Assembly (NCBI RefSeq): GCF_022227845.1
Contig: NZ_JAJNQN010000003.1
Coordinates: forward strand, 124,001-188,000
Direction of reading: 5' to 3'
Source: Ectothiorhodospira lacustris
GTDB lineage: Bacteria; Pseudomonadota; Gammaproteobacteria; Ectothiorhodospirales; Ectothiorhodospiraceae
DNA: 64,000 nt
Shown here: positions 61,847 to 64,000 of the stretch, one piece after another
Position numbering within the stretch: position 1 is the first letter of the stretch
Layout of the letters: each line of letters opens with the position of its first letter
Notes under the pieces: model-generated
Database searches by the model: none
Seen by the model: only the letters and a program-made list of their open reading frames with translations
Told to the model about the DNA's origin: nothing
Made by a program: the position numbers and the translations under genes

Positions 61847-63963
61847 TGCCCATCACGCCGGATACATGGCTGACCCGTTGGCCGTCGTTGCGGACATTGC
61901 TCGACCAATGGACCGAACGGGGGTGGCTGCGGCCCCTGGATCGGGCACTGGCCGCCTTCCTGCAGGAACAGGCCCCGGATACGCCACCGCTGGTGCTGCT
62001 GCTGGCGGCTCTGGCCAGCCACCAGCTGGGCCGGGGCCATGTCTGCCTGGATCTGCCGGTCCTCCTGGCGGATCCGGACCTGAGCCTGTCCCTGCCGCCG
62101 GAATCGGACGCCGGGCTGCTGCCGCCTCCGCGTCCTTCCTGGTGCCTGGCGGGGCTGGATCTGCCGACTCTGCATCAGGCCCTGGCGCAGGCCCCGGCGC
62201 TGGTGGGGGAGGGCCTGGGCACCACTCCGCTGGTGCTGTCCGGTCAGCGTCTTTACCTGCGGCGCTACTGGCAGTACGAGCAATGTATCGGCCGAGCCAT
62301 CCGCGAGCGGTTGCACCAGGGGGCGGTCCTGCGGCAGGGGCTGTCCAGCAAGGCCATGCGTCACTGGCTGGACCGACTCTTCGGCCCGGTGCGCCCCGAC
62401 GAGCCCGACTGGCAACGCATCGCCTGCGCCCTGGCTGTGGGCGGGTCCTTCGCGGTCATCACCGGTGGGCCGGGCACCGGCAAGACCACCACTGTGGTGC
62501 GCCTGCTGGCCCTGCTGCAGGCGCTGCATCTGTCGGCGGGGACGGACCGCCCCCCTCTGCGTATCCGCATGGCCGCCCCCACGGGCAAGGCGGCGGCGCG
62601 GCTCAACAGCTCTGTGGCCGGCAAGGTGGGGGAACTCTCCCTGCCGGACGACGATCTGGGCCACCGCATCCGCGTCGCCATCCCCACCCAGGTGACCACG
62701 GTCCACCGGTTGCTGGGCAGCCGACCCAACAGCCGGCATTTCCGCCATCATGCCCGCAATCCCCTGCCGGTGGATCTGGTGGTGGTGGATGAGGCCTCCA
62801 TGATCGATCTGGAACTGATGGCCCAGTTGGTGCAGGCCCTGCCGCCGGAGGCGCGTCTGATCCTGCTGGGGGACAAGGATCAGCTGGCCTCGGTGGAGGC
62901 GGGGGCGGTATTGGGGGAACTCTGTGCCCGGGCAGACGGCGGCCATTACCGGCTGCAGACCCGGGACTGGTTGCACGGGGTCAGCGGGGAATCACTGCCG
63001 TCTTCAGGGCTGGACACCGGCGGGCAGCCTCTGGATCAGCACATCATCATGCTCAGACAGAGCCATCGCTTCGGTGCCGACAGCGGCATCGGGCGTCTGG
63101 CCCGGGCGGTGAACGCGGGGGATCCGGCCCAGGTCGCGGCGGTCTGGGAGGGCAGGGACCTACTGCCGGACCTGGCCCGGGTCCTGTTGCAGGGCAGCGG
63201 TGACAAGGCCCTGGAGCAGGTGCTGATCATGGGGGGAGGGCGCCTGTTCCAGGATGCTCCGGCAGGGCGGGAGGGGCGGCCCCACGGCCACGCCCATTAT
63301 CTTTCGGTGATGCGCGCGTCCGATCCCGGAAACGGGGCCTGCCGTGAGGCGGTGGATGACTGGGCCAGACGCATCCTGAGCGCCCAGGGCGGTTTTCAGT
63401 GCCTGTGTGTGGTCCGCGGCGGGCCTTGGGGCGTGGAGCAGATGAATCAGCGTATCGCCCAGGCCCTGGGCAGGGCGGGTTTGCTGGCGCCGGAAGGGGT
63501 CTGGTATCCCGGACGGCCGGTGATCGTCACCGGCAATGATTACGGTCTGGGGCTGATGAACGGGGATATGGGCATCACCCTGTCCATGCCCGACCCGGAG
63601 GCCCCGGGTGGGCGGGTGTTGCGGGTTGCCTTTCCGGCGGCGGACGGTAGCGCTCGGGTACGGTGGATCCTGCCCAGCCGCCTGAGCCGGGTGGAAACCG
63701 TGTTCGCCATGACGGTCCACAAATCCCAGGGCTCCGAATTCCGCCACACCGCCCTGGTTCTGCCGGACGCCCCCAGCCCGATCCTGACCCGGGAACTGAT
63801 CTACACTGCCGTCACCCGGGCCAGCCGTTGGTTCAGCCTGCTGATGCCCAGGGCGGGGATTCTGGAAACGGGCGTGAAGCGTCGGGTGCTCAGAAGCAGT
63901 GGTCTGAGGGCCGCGCTGCTATCCACAAAACCTGTGGAAAACTCTGTGGAAAGGATGTCATGA
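61846..63963 (+). CDS. recD: Exodeoxyribonuclease V subunit alpha
   Basis: RecD is the fast 5'-3' SF1B helicase of RecBCD and is needed for regulation by Chi. The 705-residue protein has Walker A ITGGPGTGKTTTVVRLLALL (Lys213), MAAPTGKAAARLN, VDLVVVDEASMIDLELM, LILLGDKDQLASVEAGAVLG and the C-terminal AMTVHKSQGSEFRHTALVLP with ELIYTAVTRASRW. It is longer than E. coli RecD (608 aa), mainly in the region around residues 370-480. The last codons carry three DnaA-box-like sequences, and the stop lies in the motif TGTCATGAACCCGTC. Confidence 0.95.
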   Translation: MPITPDTWLTRWPSLRTLLDQWTERGWLRPLDRALAAFLQEQAPDTPPLVLLLAALASHQLGRGHVCLDLPVLLADPDLSLSLPPESDAGLLPPPRPSWCLAGLDLPTLHQALAQAPALVGEGLGTTPLVLSGQRLYLRRYWQYEQCIGRAIRERLHQGAVLRQGLSSKAMRHWLDRLFGPVRPDEPDWQRIACALAVGGSFAVITGGPGTGKTTTVVRLLALLQALHLSAGTDRPPLRIRMAAPTGKAAARLNSSVAGKVGELSLPDDDLGHRIRVAIPTQVTTVHRLLGSRPNSRHFRHHARNPLPVDLVVVDEASMIDLELMAQLVQALPPEARLILLGDKDQLASVEAGAVLGELCARADGGHYRLQTRDWLHGVSGESLPSSGLDTGGQPLDQHIIMLRQSHRFGADSGIGRLARAVNAGDPAQVAAVWEGRDLLPDLARVLLQGSGDKALEQVLIMGGGRLFQDAPAGREGRPHGHAHYLSVMRASDPGNGACREAVDDWARRILSAQGGFQCLCVVRGGPWGVEQMNQRIAQALGRAGLLAPEGVWYPGRPVIVTGNDYGLGLMNGDMGITLSMPDPEAPGGRVLRVAFPAADGSARVRWILPSRLSRVETVFAMTVHKSQGSEFRHTALVLPDAPSPILTRELIYTAVTRASRWFSLLMPRAGILETGVKRRVLRSSGLRAALLSTKPVENSVERMS

Positions 63964-63997
63964 ACCCGTCAAAACCCCCGTCAGGGCATGGGTTCAA
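63961..63997. repeat. Recurrent TGAACCCGTC motif and hairpin at recD 3' end
   Basis: TGAACCC at the recD stop pairs with GGGTTCA at 63990-63996, forming a loose hairpin. The motif ATGTCATGAACCCGTC matches those at 48255-48270 (rnhB end) and 11011-11025 (after lepB). The window ends 37 nt after the stop, so any larger repeat cannot be seen. Confidence 0.5.
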
Positions 63998-64000
63998 AAC

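Noticed and set aside
1-64000. tRNA or rRNA genes
   Set aside because: No T-loop (GGTTCGAATCC-like) sequence in a cloverleaf context and no rRNA-like stretches were found by reading; a covariance-model scan would settle it.

Overview
The window is a GC-rich chromosomal segment from a gammaproteobacterium. Gene order and protein similarity recall Pseudomonas and the Chromatiales/Ectothiorhodospiraceae (sulfur-oxidising lineages), but no rRNA or other taxonomic marker is present, so the family is an inference. Nearly all of it is core genome. No tRNA, rRNA, CRISPR array, complete transposase or prophage gene is visible.

Layout. (1) 1-3168: the 3' end of orn, then a rhodanese (sulfurtransferase) and nadB on the minus strand. 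(2) 3169-7625: envelope-stress operon rpoE-rseA-rseB-rseC-mucD plus a small thioredoxin-fold protein, with a sigma-E-type promoter upstream. (3) 7632-15147: a small membrane protein (minus), then lepA, lepB, a DUF4845 protein, rnc, era, recO, pdxJ and acpS. (4) 15134-21993: a BarA/GacS-type hybrid kinase and a periplasmic ABC_sub_bind-type protein (minus), then cysM, a PolB-like exonuclease and rlmD, an order resembling the gacS-cysM-rlmD region of Pseudomonas. (5) 22014-27805: a 49-residue membrane microprotein, then the minus-strand operon map-glnD-dapC-dapD. (6) 27806-40859: rpsB-tsf-pyrH-frr-uppS-cdsA-dxr-rseP-bamA-skp-lpxD-fabZ-lpxA, covering translation, isoprenoid and phospholipid synthesis, outer-membrane assembly and lipid A. 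(7) 40961-47541: a seven-gene minus-strand block in place of the usual plus-strand lpxB. It holds gnnA-like and gnnB-like genes, lpxB, a Na/Pi cotransporter, a coiled-coil protein, a PH-domain membrane protein and a 58-residue protein. (8) 47659-63963: rnhB-dnaE-accA-tilS-recC-recB-recD.

Most notable biology. A Gfo/Idh-type dehydrogenase and a DegT-type aminotransferase sit directly beside lpxB. In Acidithiobacillus ferrooxidans, GnnA and GnnB encoded between lpxA and lpxB make UDP-GlcNAc3N, so that lipid A carries only amide-linked primary acyl chains. The context predicts the same chemistry here. LpxA also has Met at the hydrocarbon-ruler position, predicting a short acyl donor.

The non-coding space carries three palindromic repeat families. 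One is a REPIN-like inverted pair built on TTCCCGCG-AAG-CGGGAA (three loci, two with decaying tandem tails). One is a Pseudomonas-type REP doublet after lpxA. One is a perfect 20-bp-arm palindrome between accA and tilS. A short motif, TGTCCTGAACCCGTC, recurs at gene 3' ends and supplies the stop codon of rnhB and recD. Several envelope and repair genes appear to start with TTG or GTG in overlapping gene pairs.
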